DNA from: Caprimulgus europaeus
Lineage: Eukaryota; Chordata; Aves; Caprimulgiformes; Caprimulgidae
Assembly (NCBI GenBank): GCA_907165065.1
Contig: OU015525.1
Coordinates: 51,035,537-51,099,536, forward strand
Reading direction: 5' to 3'
DNA: 64,000 bases
Under the pieces are notes generated by a model. The model worked only from the letters and a program-made list of their open reading frames with translations. It ran no database searches and was not told where the DNA came from. Within the stretch, counting starts at the first letter, position 1; every line of letters begins with the position of its first letter. Positions 11,425-42,930 of the stretch are shown here, in pieces. The position numbers were made by a program, and so were the translations under genes.

Positions 11425-14400
11425 TGTATGGTACAGGCCAAAAAATTGCCTCGATGCTTTTGTACCAGAGCTGAAGGAAAGAGGAAGAACAAAAAGGGAT
11501 TTCAAGGGTTATATAGTTGTCCTGTTCTGCCATATGTCCATCATCATGGGCTTCCTATATTATTGTTGTTTGCAGTAACTAATTAGATGTTGGTAGAGGA
11601 TATGGAAGTGTATTTTACTTCATATATTTCCAGTTGGAGAGACTGTTCTAATCAGTGTCTCCCCTGACATTTTGGTACTTTGTGGTCTTTCCTATCTCAC
11701 CTTCATTTCCCTTTCTGCCTTTTTTTGTCTCATTTCTAATCTTGTTTGCTCTAAACTCAGTTTTTCTTTTTTTATTCTCCTCCCATTTGTCAGATCTCTG
11801 TAACTAGAGTTGTTTTTTCACAGCGCTTTAAAAGCTTAGAGTACTGAGGCAGATACATGGGGCAGTGTACTAGTTATATAAAAGGACAGCTGTAAAAACA
11901 TGTGCGACAGCAATTAAGCAAGAACTCTTAGAGAATCATGAAGTCATTAATTCTAATTGCAGTAAAGCTCTTAGAAATTGTCCCTAATATTTGAAATGGA
12001 GAAAAAGTCAGCTTCGGGCAGCATTCCAGCTTTACTTCCTCCACTTCCATGCTACTGCAAGCAAGGGGACTGCATGTGTCCTATTATCGGCTACACCGAG
12101 GAAGCTTTGTCTTCAGACATCCCTCTTTGGGTTTGCTGTCCCACAGGCACTGGAGTAGGTTCCATTTTAAGTGCAGCAAAAGCCAAGTTACCAGCCAGAG
12201 GATTATTCTGCACCAAAGCAATTTCCAGTTTCTTCATCAAATATTATCAAGGCCTTATCCTGAATGCCTTCAATTACTTTTCAAGAAAGCAGCAGATTAT
12301 GCAGTCAGCAGCATCTTCAGGAGTTGTTCACCACCTCATAAACTGATAATCTGGGCATGTTAAGTTCATTAAACTCCAGAGTTGTTTCCACTAAGAAGCC
12401 TTCTTTTAACTAGCTGATATAGAGCTGAATGATGAAGATATGCTTAAGCAAACCAGATGAATACACACAAGGAGCCCTGTTGCTTTCAGTTGCAGGCTGA
12501 AAGCTGATATATTACATGTCTGCATGCAATAAAACTTTTTTGTTTTAATGTTCCTAGGGAAGCTTGAAACTAAATCCTTGCAAAACATCTGGTTCAAAAC
12601 TTCAGCATTTTAATATTAAATGCTTCCTGAAATCTGTTTGTGTAAGTGTTCCACGCAGGTTTGCTTCATAGCTTTATAATTGTTTCTAGCTCATTTTGTT
12701 ATCCTTGCACTGACTTTGATATCTCCTGCTGATAACATAACATCAGTAATAGTGCTACTCCGAGTTCAATAGTTAGCTGATATCCTAAGCACAAATCCTG
12801 AAGAAAACCACATAATTTTCAGGTTTCAGCTTTGTATTGTCTTACATCAGCTCTAAGGTTTTAATTCTCTGTTCCTTAAAATTAATTAAGTTCCTTTATG
12901 TTATAGATTTGTCTTCCCAAATACGGTGTTCAGCATCACAGTATGTCCCTTCTGCAATGTCTCTGGATAAGGCGTGAAGAAACCTTGCATGCCCCTGTGA
13001 ACAACAGTTGTCATGTTACTGCTGGGACTGGTATTCAGAGCTTTGTGTCAAAGCCCTGGAGGACTTGGAAAAAAAAAAATCAGCAGTGAAGTGAAGAATT
13101 TTTCCACACGTAATAGTCACCCTGAGCATCCATGGATAGACAAGCAAAAGAAAATCAGAGAAGGCTCATACATTTTAAAGCATGCTAAGCCTTGTGAAGA
13201 TGGTCTTGCTGACCTCAAAAGTTGTAGTTTAATAGTTACAAATAAAGCCATGTTAAATCTTAATGTGATGCTCTAAGGTACGCAGGCTGATTTCATTCAT
13301 GCCTTTAGCTGGTTTCATGGTTGTGGTGAGCACAGTGCAGCGTCCTGAACTGGCCTTGTCTGACTCTCCTCCAGACAGGGTAGTTGTGTCGACCTGACTC
13401 TGAGCTGCAGAGCTCATGAACTTTGGGATCCTGTCACATTAACACAGCTGTGCTACTTCTGGGGCCTGAGATGGTATTTTTGCAAGATGTGTAGCTTAGA
13501 CTTTGGCTATCCAACTTAGGCTATCCAACTTTGGCTATCCAACTTAGGGTAGTCTCAGCTCCTTGGTCTGAGGTCTTCCAGCATGACTGAGAGCATCTCA
13601 GGAGCTTGCCTCTCTCTGGGCTAAATAAGGAGCCTTGGTTCCTAACTTCAGCTACCTGGGTAGAGCTCAAAGACAGACTGAATACAAACTGAAGGAGAGC
13701 TCCGAGAGCCTTTGAAATACAGGAGAAAGCAGAAACCACTCAGGGGCTCCTGAAGTACTAGAAAGAATTAAAAACAAAACAAAACTTCACACAACAAAAG
13801 TTCAATTCTTTAGCCTAAAAACCCATACTAACTGTTAGCAAAGCTTTGTGCATGCTTTAGATTAGCCATGTAATTACACAATAAACCCCCACTAGGATTT
13901 CATTTCAATTGAAAGCAATGGAACTAATGGTGTGCTTACAAATAAAGCTAATTAAGATTTTGTAGAACTGGGGGCTATTTCATAAAAATATCAGGAGATT
14001 TAATGTCAATATGCAGCACTTTGCATGACTCATAGAGTTATAAATATATACAGGTATTTTCAGCCTGATCATTATACGACTGGCCTAGCTCAGAAAGAAA
14101 CGTGAAAATACATAACAGGAAACAACTCTTCCAAACAGCAAATAATTGTGTAAATATCTAACTGGAACAAAATCCTACAGCTGATGTATAACACAGGAAA
14201 TTCCATTTCAACATATTTCTTGATGCTTAATCCTGCCAGGTGGAATGGATCAGCAAAAAGGGAGAAGTCCCAGTACATTGTGAAAAAATGTTACACATTG
14301 TGAAGGTCATCCAACAGGACAGAAGGAAACTCCACAAAGCAGCTACAACTCTCCTTGTTCAAGTTCAGCTAGGTTCAAGCTCAATGTCTATCTGTATAGT

Positions 14401-17400
14401 TATAATTATTTACGTTTCAATTTATCAGTATCTTGCAAAAAAAACATTCTTACTGAAATCCCTTTTCAAGCTATTTCCTTATTTTTTGCCAACATGTACA
14501 TACTAATTTCATTTAAAATATAGTAGAACTGGAATAATAATTGGGTAGGGAAGAAGACACTTTCTATGACTTGCTCACAAGAGCTTCTTCAGACTGCCTC
14601 CAGTATGATTCAGTATTAGAAGAGTACCTTATAATATGTAACAGCATCAGTGAGCGATGAATCATCTGCTTGTCTTAGACTGTGAAAGAATTACCATGTT
14701 AGCACAATGTCATGATGTGGCATACTATAGCTGATCGAAGCACTCCAATTCAGAGGAAAATAAAATATTAAGAGGAAACTGTTGAACATGGCAGCTGAGA
14801 TAAAAATTTGAGATCTCCACAAGAGGTCACTGCAAATCAGATTTGGAATGTTAAAAGAAAAGAGAGTGGCTATTTGATCTGAAACCTGAAGGTATAACTG
14901 GTGAGATTTTTGTTTAATTAAATTCAAAACAGAAATGAGAGAGGAAAAGATTTCCAGAGTGAGCATGACTAATAACTGCCTTTCATGAACAGAGTGTTGG
15001 GTTCTTAAGTGCACTTAAAAGGTTAAGCTTAAGACCAAGATTAACTTTAACAGGCAGACTAGCTCTAGACAATTTTTCCCTTAAGTTCCTTAGACCTCCT
15101 CTTTGAGCCATTAGATATATATGAAATAACATGACAGCAAAGAACTAGGATTTGGTGTTTTTGTAAGAAGAAATAGATATATATAGTAATGACTATTTTA
15201 ATGTGGGTACACAGTAGTAATAATAAAGCACGAGGAATAACATTTAAGACAATGGAACACACTTTGCAATGTTCAAAATAAACTGAATGGAGAAAAGGAG
15301 CCCAACACCCACCAGGACTCCATGTCTCAGCATGAGCTTTGGTACAGATTTCCCTTAAGGGCTGACTTCAAGGTGCAAGAGTGTGTTTGACAAGAGACTC
15401 CCACAGAGACCTTCAGAAGACAGGCAATTCTGAAAACAAGTAGATGGGATCTGTGCCAGAGGCAGCCTCCAGCCTCTCCAGCCTGGGGCAGGGGTGCTGC
15501 TCTCTCTCTCCATGGGGCTGAGGCTGCCTGCTTTCTTGCAGAATACTATAACTACGGGTGATGTGTTGAAACTGCCCTTTTTGCTCTGGATAGACTAAAG
15601 CTTACTCTATATTAAGCCAGGTCCAGAAAGGCCAGCAGTAACTTTTGCTAGTAAACGAATATTAGCAAAGATAAATGCCAGAAATGAGGGGACAAACCCT
15701 TGCAGTGAAAAATTAAAGTCTTTGTTAGGATTCATTAAACACGCAGGGTAATAACATGCCTTTCACAAGTGTCAGTAATAGATTGTCTTCCTTTGTGCAA
15801 ATATATTTTCTGTTTACTCTCTATCCTGGGCCAAGCATGAGCATGAGGCCCAGAGAGAGAGACTGTCCCTTTTACTTCAGCCCAAGCCCCGGGGGTGCTT
15901 AACAAACAGTCTGGCCAGGGGATTGCGAAGTCTACAAGGGTGCCTGCTTGGTATTGCCACAAAAGAGAACTTGAAAGGTTTTGTATAGTGATGAGTCTTG
16001 GTCAAGGAGTAAGCAGCATTTCAGTGAGCCAGCAATTCATATATATTAAAATAAAATACATATTTTCCTCCCATCCATCATTTACAGAAAATAAGAGTGG
16101 AGCTATCTTAATTTTTAATGCAAATTGAAGACTTGCAGTTCTCATTAGAGCTAACAGGTTCTCCACTCTTCCTGATAATGTATTTAAAAATAAAACCCTC
16201 AAATCCCTTGCCTGAGCAGCATTAATCATGCTGGATGTTAACCATCAATCACCAATTGGCTTTTATGAACTATGAGGTAAACAAAAAAAAGAATGGAATG
16301 TTTTAAAACTGCTGTTACAGATCATGAGCTACAGACATCTACTTTTCCTATCTCCTCTTTAACTTCAAGGGAGTATTATTGCTGAACATCACAAGGTGGG
16401 ATATGATTTGCTAACAATACTTGTCCATGTTTTATATTAAGCATCTGTTAGTATTTAAATATCTTATTTCAAAGTATCCAAAGCTTCATGCAGGTCAGAT
16501 CCTAGACATATTTCGCACACATAAATTAACTGAAGAAAATTATTAAGAGGGCAAACCCCTAAAAAGTTAGCAAGTATAATGATGTACAAAATGCCAAAAT
16601 TTGCTTATCTCATTTCAGACTTTACTCATATGCCAGCCTGTGTCTGGATTCCTGAATTTTTTTGATTTCTGCATTTTCAGAAGGTATATGAAGAAGGCCA
16701 TTATGTCATTCAGTGGTTTTTTTTATAGAAAACTAAAACTACACTGAAGAGATTAAATGTTGGAAGCTATTTTTAGTGCAGCTAATTGTAAAAATTTCAC
16801 TAAGAACATAAGCTGCAGATGTCTCCTAAGGTAAAAAGCAAGATGACAGAAGAGTTATTGAGGTGAAAAGTCGCCCCGTATGGAAGAATAGCAGATCCAA
16901 ATGACTTGAAATGGCGCAATTCTGCCCAACGCTCCCCCTGGTGGCTTTGCCCACAGGGATGAGCATGAAGTCCCATACGTGCACAATCCTCCAGCCTAAT
17001 GACAAAATGTCCCGCTAATAGGATTAAATGCCTTCTCATCAGATAAGTAGAACATGGCAAAATCCCTGACACTGCCAGCAATTAGATCAGAACACAGCCC
17101 GACCCCTTCCTGAAGCAGGAAGCAATTTTGCAGAGGAGGTGTTTCGTATTAATGGTAAATATGCTGGGCTTTTTTTACTTTTCTTTGGTAATGGGTTTGT
17201 ATTTCTTTGCAAAGTTAATTGTTCTTTTGCTATACATGCAAAGGTACAATATGCAAGTAACTATAGAAGTAAATCCAGGCTATAAATATATCCAGGCTCT
17301 TAATTTAGATATGCACTTGTGCATCTCCAAGAAGGCTATACTGGCTAACAAGAAGGCACTTAAATACTGTGTTCACTTCATCAGATGAGAACTATAAAAT

Positions 17401-18029
17401 GTAGTTGCATGGTTTCTAAAAAAATAAGCCTTTCTCCTCTAACTGATCTTAGGAGGGATATAAAGAAAATGGCATTTCTTTCCCTTATTTTGTAGGAATT
17501 TCTTTCAATTGCTGATGTGTTTGTCTACAAAACCAATCTAATATTGCCAATTTCTTGGCATACTTACTATTGCATCTGCTATATTACACATTATCCTGAA
17601 GGATAATGAAAGGAATTGCATGTTCAGAGACAAGGAAAGGAAAGGAAAAACCTTCAAGAAATTTCCCTTTTTAAATTTGGGAATTATGTTTAACATGGAT
17701 GCATTTATCAGACGAACTAAGAACAAAGTGTGAGATCAGTAATTAGAGTGTTTCACGAGGTAGAAAAGGGACAGGCAGCTGCATAAGCTTTCAGTTTTTT
17801 ATATATATATATGTTCTGATTCCGTTAGATGACTGTGCAAACTCCATGGAATTAATCTAATTAGTCTGAGTACACAATTACAAATGAGGTCAAGCTCCTT
17901 ACTCAGTTGTTTTCACTAACAGTAGCATTTAGGTGCATCAGTGGGCACTTGTATAGTATTTAGTAAACATTATACCTAGGCATCATGAAGATATTTATGG
18001 TTAACTGCACTGACCTGCTTCTTTAACAG
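11425..18029. other. intergenic / upstream region of CLUL1, no gene seen
   Basis: No supported coding exon or RNA gene lies here. The 122-codon plus-strand frame at 11,978-12,346 overlaps another open frame and resembles no protein I recognise. The coding first exon of CLUL1 begins with a splice acceptor at 18,030, so at least one untranslated CLUL1 exon and its promoter probably lie somewhere upstream. I could not locate them. Confidence 0.55.
13501..13550. repeat. short tandem repeat (GGCTATCCAACTT units)
   Basis: The phrase TTGGCTATCCAACTTAGGC recurs in three to four near-identical copies over about 50 bp. It is a small minisatellite-like duplication in intergenic DNA. Confidence 0.8.
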
Positions 18030-18036
18030 AAAGAAC

Positions 18037-28259
<10,223 letters not shown>

Positions 28260-28945
28260 GTGGTAAGTTCATTGTTTTTCTTTTTGTAGAGAATGCAGTT
28301 CTTTATAAGAGGTATTTACATTGCAATAAACTTAGTTGGAACAGGATTCAGTCATGGTATATTGAAAACCATCTCCTCAGAAATAACACAATTTTTGAGA
28401 GACAAACACAAGCGTTATGGAAAACAAAACACATGCTCGGTGTTCTAGTTTGCAACACACATGATGATATTAGAAGACTTACTTAACTGTGAAACCCTCA
28501 GTCTTTAAGTAATAAATGTTCCTTCAGAAAAGAATCGCCTCACAACCACAGTCTAGAGCCTTGGCATCAGAAACCATGTCTTTGTGTTCATTAATCATGA
28601 ATGAACTGGAATTACCACTATTCATTGTGTTTTTTTATTTTAGGTGGTGTTTAAGAGCATACTCCATTTCATTCCTAAGAAAAGTGGCATTACTTTCCAA
28701 ATCACAATTTTAAGTTCAGTTTGCAGAAGAGATTCAGGGTACATGAAAGTGCCATGAAAGCAAAGAGTTAATACTCAGAGAGATTATCTGAAGGGAAAAA
28801 GAGAAAAAAAAAATCTGATTCAGTCTGATTTTTAATGTTGTTTTTCTACAGCAGGGCACTGATACTTTCTGCATACACTTATTTTTCTGACATAGTTTTC
28901 TCAGTCCAAAACCAAAATGTTTAATTATTTTTTTTTTCCTCCTAG

Positions 28946-29090
28946 GAAAGAAGATGTGTGAAATCTTTCTTACTGAAATCCATCATATACTCCTTAGGTG
29001 AAATACTCCTAAGCTCAACGTACAGCTAATTGTTAAATGACTATGGTTAAAATAGTTTTATATAAATAAAATTACTTAGTAAATACTGTG
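28946..29090 (+). other. CLUL1: probable CLUL1 3'-UTR exon with poly(A) signal
   Basis: The donor at 28,263 (GTAAGT) pairs well with acceptor TTTTTTTCCTCCTAG ending at 28,945. A second possible acceptor (TTTTATTTTAG) ends at 28,643. AATAAA at 29,065-29,070 lies about 120 nt into the exon starting at 28,946. A splice junction only 3 nt after the stop would not trigger nonsense-mediated decay. This is inferred from splice-site quality; read-through of the intron is also possible. Confidence 0.55.
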
Positions 29091-29884
29091 ACATATGAGC
29101 TAGCAACCGAAGATTTTAGAAATCTTTTAATTCAAAACCAAATTCAAATCTATTTAAATGCTCATCTATTTAAATAAAATGATATTTATTATGTAAATTA
29201 GGTAATATTTGATAACCATCTATGGCCCTGGTTATGCAAAAATTTAAGGATATAACCAGCTGTAAGCATACAAATAATTCCTATTTGCATAGTTAAATTC
29301 AAGCACATTATTTAGCCTTTTCAAGATTGGTCCCTACAGATGTTGCACACTCAGCTAAGTCTGAATCAACCAGATTTCCATATGCAACATATTATTTTCC
29401 AATGAAAATGTTCCATTTCTTCTTCTAGTTACTTTTGATGTTTATCATGTAAATTAAATGACTTTTCTGAATATGCAGTAATGAGTAAGTCTTCTGCCTT
29501 TGGCATTTCTTACTTGTAGTTCGCCTCTGGAGTCATAATTAGTGGGGAATCTTTTATCAGAGATGTTTGTTTTTTCCTAAATTACACACATTAGCTTGCA
29601 ATGGTATTTGCAAATTATAATAAAGGTTAAGAACTAATATATCTCTCAGTTAGAAGCAGAGCTCTAGATGATTTGGAGTCATTTGCTGTGCCTGGCATTT
29701 CTAAGCATTTTTTGTGCACTGTTATACTCACCATTTCCTGTATCTCTGCTGAATAAATTGCATTCATTTCAAAGCGTACAACACCATCTATATTAGATAT
29801 GAGTATAGAAAAATAACCATACCCTAATTATACCTTGCCTTTTCCTTTTCTTCTTTACATGCAAGTAAGTCTACATGTTTATTT

Positions 29885-29901
29885 AAAAAAAAAAAAAAAA
29901 A
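29885..29901. repeat. poly(A) run
   Basis: About 17 consecutive A residues lie between the CLUL1 poly(A) signal and the TYMS CpG island. No recognisable retroposed body precedes it, so it is simple sequence rather than a clear processed-copy tail. Confidence 0.7.
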
Positions 29902-30570
29902 GGCCATTTCATTGTTTTAATTAGCGGAAAAGTTATATTTTCCTGCCTGCAGTCAGGAGAAGCAGCATTTCTTAGTCGAGAGCCTTCCGCTCCACTCAGC
30001 TTCCACTACATATGCCTGTCTGGAGAGACCGCCAGTCCTACCCCGGGCATCACACCGGCTGTCAGAAGTGGGCTTTACCTGAGAGATAAGTGACTCTTAC
30101 GGGTCCCTGACTTACGAGATACACTGACACAGAAATATTCACAGTTTGTTTCAGAGTATTTCAGGCAGTTTGTTTTGACTAACAAAAAGAGTATATTTAG
30201 AAAAATTTCAGAGGACACCACGTTGGGCACAGAACGAGGGAAAAACAGTGTGGTTTGGAGCACAGATGGGGGCTCGGGGCAGCCCTCCCTCAGGCAGACA
30301 AGGCCTGTGCGGGGCAGAGAGGGCGGCTGTGGAGGACTCCAGCACAGGGCGAGGAACTCCACAGGAACGGGACACAGGCCACCCGCCTCAGCGCGGCCCC
30401 GCGGCCCTCCCACGCCTCGCACGGCCCCCGCCCAGCGCCGACTGAGTCTCGCCAGCGGCGCGGAGGGCAGGCACGAATCGGCAGCGCTGAGGAGCCGGGG
30501 GCAAGAGGCGGACGACGGCCGGGCGGGGAGGGAAGTGGGAGGGAGGGAAGGAGTGGGCGGTGGCGGTCCG

Positions 30571-30583
30571 CTCCGCCCGCCCC
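30571..30583 (+). promoter_or_regulatory. TYMS: GC box pair (Sp1-type) upstream of TYMS
   Basis: CTCCGCCCGCCCC contains overlapping CCGCCC/CGCCCC cores about 140 bp upstream of the start codon and just before the E2F-like sites. The motif is seen directly; its use is inferred from known TS promoters. Confidence 0.6.
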
Positions 30584-30593
30584 TCGGCGCCGC

Positions 30594-30604
30594 TTGGCGG
30601 GAAA
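30594..30604 (+). promoter_or_regulatory. TYMS: E2F site, TTGGCGGGAAA
   Basis: This is an exact E2F-type element about 115 bp upstream of the ATG. TYMS is a classic E2F target induced at G1/S, so the site fits the gene. A second, partial site lies 9 bp downstream. Confidence 0.7.
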
Positions 30605-30612
30605 GGCCGGGC

Positions 30613-30621
30613 TTTGGCGGG
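30613..30621 (+). promoter_or_regulatory. TYMS: second E2F-like site, TTTGGCGGG
   Basis: A core TTTGGCGGG repeats the neighbouring E2F motif in the same orientation. Paired sites this close are common in S-phase promoters. Confidence 0.55.
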
Positions 30622-30719
30622 CTTGGAGGAGAGGCGGCTGGCGGCAGGGGGACAGCCGGGCAGCCCACCCCACTCCACTCCGACCCGCAGGGAGCCACCC
30701 CGGACACCTCTCTCCCGCT

Positions 30720-38875
<8,156 letters not shown>

Positions 38876-39286
38876 CGCTATAAACCAGCTTTTATTTATG
38901 TGGAAATGTACCTAAGCTGCTTAGCTTTCTCTGTACTTTAAGTTATGGGGGTTTTATATGCTTCAGAAGATAGATATATACTTTATGATTGAAAAAAAAC
39001 AGATACTAGTGGGCCAGTACTGTCTGCAGTACTAAACTGTAGTCCTACAGAAGATTATTTATTCTGCTGTACTATGCAGATGCTAACCCAGTTTCAAGTT
39101 GTTTGTGAGATAGTTTTCTACATATTGTTTCAGTTACCAGTGGCCACTTCTGTTACCATTTAGTTACTATGAGTGAGTAGTATTTCCTTACATGCTCTAG
39201 TGCTGAAAATAAGAACTTTTATTTATGATAGAGGAGTCCTTCAAGGTTGTAGAAGTCTTTAAATATGTTCTAAAGAGCATATGTTT

Positions 39287-39292
39287 AATAAA
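39287..39292 (+). promoter_or_regulatory. TYMS: TYMS poly(A) signal AATAAA
   Basis: AATAAA lies 412 nt after the stop codon, followed by T-rich DNA, and so defines a 3' UTR of about 430 nt. The 3' end does not overlap any ENOSF1 remnant I could recognise. Confidence 0.75.
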
Positions 39293-39309
39293 GCTTTTTA
39301 AAAAAACAT

Positions 39310-40505
39310 TTTCTGGAAGGGATGATGCATGTTTAATTCTAGATTGGTTTTTTATAGTTATTAGTAAATAAGAGTTAGGCAGCAAAGGTAAATTCTGTTT
39401 TACTTTAGGATGTTGGAGGGTGAGATCTAGCAAGGAAAAACAAACTTCACATGGTCTTCATAGATGAACCAGTGGGAAGTCCAAAGATCTTAATGGAGCC
39501 TTGTCTGAAATGCAGTCTTTGCATAACATCTCTGTATCAGCATTTTTTTTATTCCCCAACCTTACATGAATGATAAATTTTATATAAACCAAACAGAGCT
39601 GTAGTTAAACAGAGGTTACCAGATAGTATGAGTAATAATCTGTCTGTCATCATTTAAAACCAGATTCCACAAACATATGGACTAATTCTGCAGCCTGGAG
39701 CAGTAAAAGTTAGGGATAGTAGTATTTGTAGGATTGGACCTTTTTAATTAAATCTTAGCAGAATTCAGCTTGCGTCTCTCCTTATCCTTGCAACTTCTGC
39801 AGTAACTTCAGTCCTTATAAAATTCCTCTTGAGGAATTCAGTTGTGAATAAATCTACAGTTAATATTCAGACATAGCATATTTAATACATGTTTGAACAC
39901 ATGGAGAAATGTATATTAATTTTTTGTTTAAGGTTTTAAGTCAGTAAACTGGTAAATATCATTATAAAATTGTACAATTTGAGATAATAGTATGTTTTGA
40001 TTCCATTCATTCAGGGGCCTGCATAAGAGGACCACTTCATCTTTCTTAAACCAAACTGATCATAACTTTCAAAAGCATATTTTGTATCAAAATTAATTAC
40101 AAATCTCATTGCACTGTTCTTCATTATACTGATCACTGATCTTCAGACTAAATTTTTTGTAGTGCCATGTTGTGCTCAAAACTTAAGTTGTTCTCTTTTC
40201 CTGGCACTTAGCCCAACTCAACAAAATTGCAGAAAAAGGATGACATTATATTTTTATAAGTACATCAGATGTAAATAGGCCACTGCTTATTAGAAAAGTT
40301 CTCCAGTTTCTCCCGCAGTCCATCTTTCTTGCACAGAGATGATCAGACTATGTGCTATTCAGCTGAGATCATACGAGAAACTTGATACATGGAAGGATCA
40401 AACCTGTCTTTTTCTGAGGCTGCATCCAATGGACACTCGGTAGCCAACCTATAGTTAAACACACTTGGGTCTTCTTTCAAATTACGGAACTCACAGGTAG
40501 TAGCA
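39310..40505. other. TYMS downstream intergenic DNA, nothing recognised
   Basis: AT-rich DNA with no exon or repeat I can support. In mammals the last ENOSF1 exons overlap this side of TYMS, but I found no match to the expected C-terminal sequence by eye. Confidence 0.55.
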
Positions 40506-40509
40506 ATAT

Positions 40510-40698
40510 TCGTGAGGGTAACAGAAGAGTGGAACAGGCTACCTAGAGAAGTTGTGGAGTCTCTGTTTCTGGAGGCATTCAAAACCTGCCTGAACATGTT
40601 CCTGTGTGATCTACTGTAGGTGATCCTGTAGGGGGGTTGGACTAGATGATCTTCAGAGGTCCCTTCCAACCTCCACCATTCTGTGATTCTGTGATATT
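40510..40698 (+). mobile_element. CR1 LINE 3' end, plus strand
   Basis: It contains GAGTGGAACAGGCTACCTAG, GGGGGGTTGGACTAGATGAT and ends CCATTCTGTGATTCTGTGAT, the textbook CR1 3' terminus. It is close to consensus and so looks fairly young. It lies 1.2 kb beyond the TYMS poly(A) signal. Confidence 0.93.
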
Positions 40699-42520
40699 AG
40701 ACTGGAAAGCCATGTCACATGCTCCTTGTAATAAATTTCATCTCAGCTCTACTAGTCTTATACTTTAAAATCACCTGGTTCATGTATTCCAGGTGTCATC
40801 TGCATTCATTATACCTCCTAGCAGTAGGTTGTCAGCAACTTCTTACCATGTGCATACTTCTATAAGTTAAAGGTTCTTGAGTGTATTTACAGTCCTCTAA
40901 AGTACAGGAAAACAGTTTAGGTTGCAAATTCACTTAACAGTTCTGCCTACACTTAGCAAGTTACGTTCCTTTTGCTGGAAAACACTGCATTTAACACGTC
41001 AGATGAGGTGGATTTTTAGGGCCTTTTATCAAGCGCAGCCAGAGAGGACATGAAACAAAATGTTGGCCTTGGGGCTTGACTAGTGGGAATTACCAGTGTC
41101 ACTGAAGTTAACCAGGACAGGAATACTCAGGCAAACAAGAATTTAGAATGGGAATAGTTTCCTTCCTTTCATAAATTACAGAGGAGTTAATCCAATCAGA
41201 AGGAAAATGTTTTTTATGTATTACCATCATGAAACATGACAAATGGTCTCACAGAGGTGCATGGACATACATAACATGCTTAAACAGACCAATATATGTA
41301 GCTCTGGAAGAGCTACTGCTTTTCAGTATTGGAATTAACAACTTCATTGTTACCCTTTATCAGCACAATTTACTGCCAATAGCAGTTGTTGAAATGAAGC
41401 TTGTACCTTGAAGTCCAAGAAGGTTTATGCTGCTCAAAACATCAGAAAGATGGAAAAAGCAGATTTTGCACAGCACACTTTAACGTGAATAGAAGTGAAA
41501 ATACACATTTTAAATTAATAGGCATGACACTTCTATGATTTCAAGCAAAAAATATGAATATTCAAAGAATTTTAATATGTAGACTTACACAGGAGGTACT
41601 CAAGCAATTTTGATATGCAGGATATGAAGGCTGTTACTGCTGCAGAGATGACTAATATGATTGCAAGCTACATTCAGAGCAGTATTTTAGACAAAACACA
41701 GGACACTTAGATCCTTTTGGGAAGCTCTGAAGGTAACCTATAGGCCTACTGAGGGAAGGGGGTGTTCTTGGACTTGCTTCCTGATGAATAAGCTGTCCCA
41801 GCGGCTCCCTGTCCCCTGCACACCTCAGCTGATGACTTAAAGAGATATACAGATGGCATTAGAAGTCAGCTCCTTACCAGCTCTGCATAGCCAGAGCATT
41901 TCTGAGTCCTTGCCATTGCCCTGCTGACTGCTACACTCATGCTGCCTCACATTTTGGCCTTGAAGAGTTTCTTCTGTTAATCTGCCTCTGAATGCATCCT
42001 TTTATCACTTCCCCACTTTCCAAGGGCAACTCAATCAACTCGGAGACAGCAAAGAAATTTCTTACCACTTTGCTCAAATACCAACTCCCTCTATGTTCTA
42101 CTTTCTTAGAGAAGCTTTCGTAACCCACGTGATTTCTGACATCTTGTGATATGTTGCAAAATTTGCCTTACTGCAATACTAGAAAGAATATTAGTTACCT
42201 GGTCATGATAGATGAGGGGTCAGAAAAGAAGGAACTGTTTCTGAATTTTGAGATAAACACCTACTTCATCAGCCATCAAAATCAATTAGTTTAATCAGTT
42301 TGACTTGGTGAGTTTGCAACCATAGTGACTGGCATCTGTGAAGTGTCTGAATATGAAATACAGCCCAAGTTTCAAGCACCTTTATCAAAACCACAAACTG
42401 TGCACTTTCACCTGCTGAAGTTTAATCCATACTTCTGACTTCCCTTTGTAGCCCCCACAAGGGTGGGCTTGGAGTGTAACAAGACAAATGCATGCTGTGA
42501 CCACTATGTATAACTAACGT
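40699..42520. other. intergenic DNA; missing 3' exons of ENOSF1 expected here
   Basis: No coding exon is recognisable. By synteny the last two ENOSF1 exons should fall here on the minus strand, but I could not find their sequence, so they are deleted or diverged beyond recognition by eye. Confidence 0.5.
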
Positions 42521-42589
42521 GCTTTCAGGTACTGGAATACAATCAAATTTTATCAAGTGCTGGACTAATTCACAAAGATGCCCAAGTCC
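42521..42589 (-). pseudogene. ENOSF1: ENOSF1 remnant exon (GLGHLCELVQHLIKFD)
   Basis: The frame reads GLGHLCELVQHLIKFDCIPV then PES, against mammalian GVGLCELVQHLIIFDYISVS. One His codon is inserted. Directly upstream the expected PVCPHAGG reads V-F-P-stop-C, so the catalytic-site motif is destroyed. The terminal SLENR is not kept. It lies only about 180 bp from the previous exon. Confidence 0.75.
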
Positions 42590-42800
42590 ACACTAGGGAA
42601 AGACAGTGCCCGATACCATGACACTGAAGCTCTTTGATGCACTCCTACAGCACGACATGAAACAGAGAAAATTACAGCAGTGCATGCAAGCTTATGCTCA
42701 GAAATCACAAGCACGACAGCTGAGGAAACTAACCAAGACTGGCTTGGAGGGTGGGGGGAGAAGCGTTTTCTCATTGCTGCTGCATTTTGCAGAGCCTTAC

Positions 42801-42930
42801 TGTGGGACTTTTTGGCTCTCAGCAGCACAGACAAGTTTTCATTCACACTTCCCAGCCTGCAGCTGTCAATTTGGAGATAACTCAAGGCCTTAGCTCTTCG
42901 AAGCTGTTTAAATACCACTCTGTTGTGGCA
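42801..42930 (-). pseudogene. ENOSF1: ENOSF1 exon with lost splice acceptor
   Basis: The frame reads CHNRVVFKQLRRAKALSYLQ, IDSCRLGSVNENLSVLLRAK and K, nearly identical to mammalian CHNRVIFKQLLQAKALQFLQ and following residues. The polypyrimidine tract is intact (TTTTTTTTTTCCCCTTAC) but ends in AC instead of AG directly before TGC; position 42,931 is the changed base. A GTAAGG donor follows at 42,795-42,800. Confidence 0.88.

Noticed and set aside
11978-12363. Two overlapping plus-strand frames (122 and 104 codons)
   Set aside because: No recognisable domain, signal or splice context; overlapping frames suggest chance.
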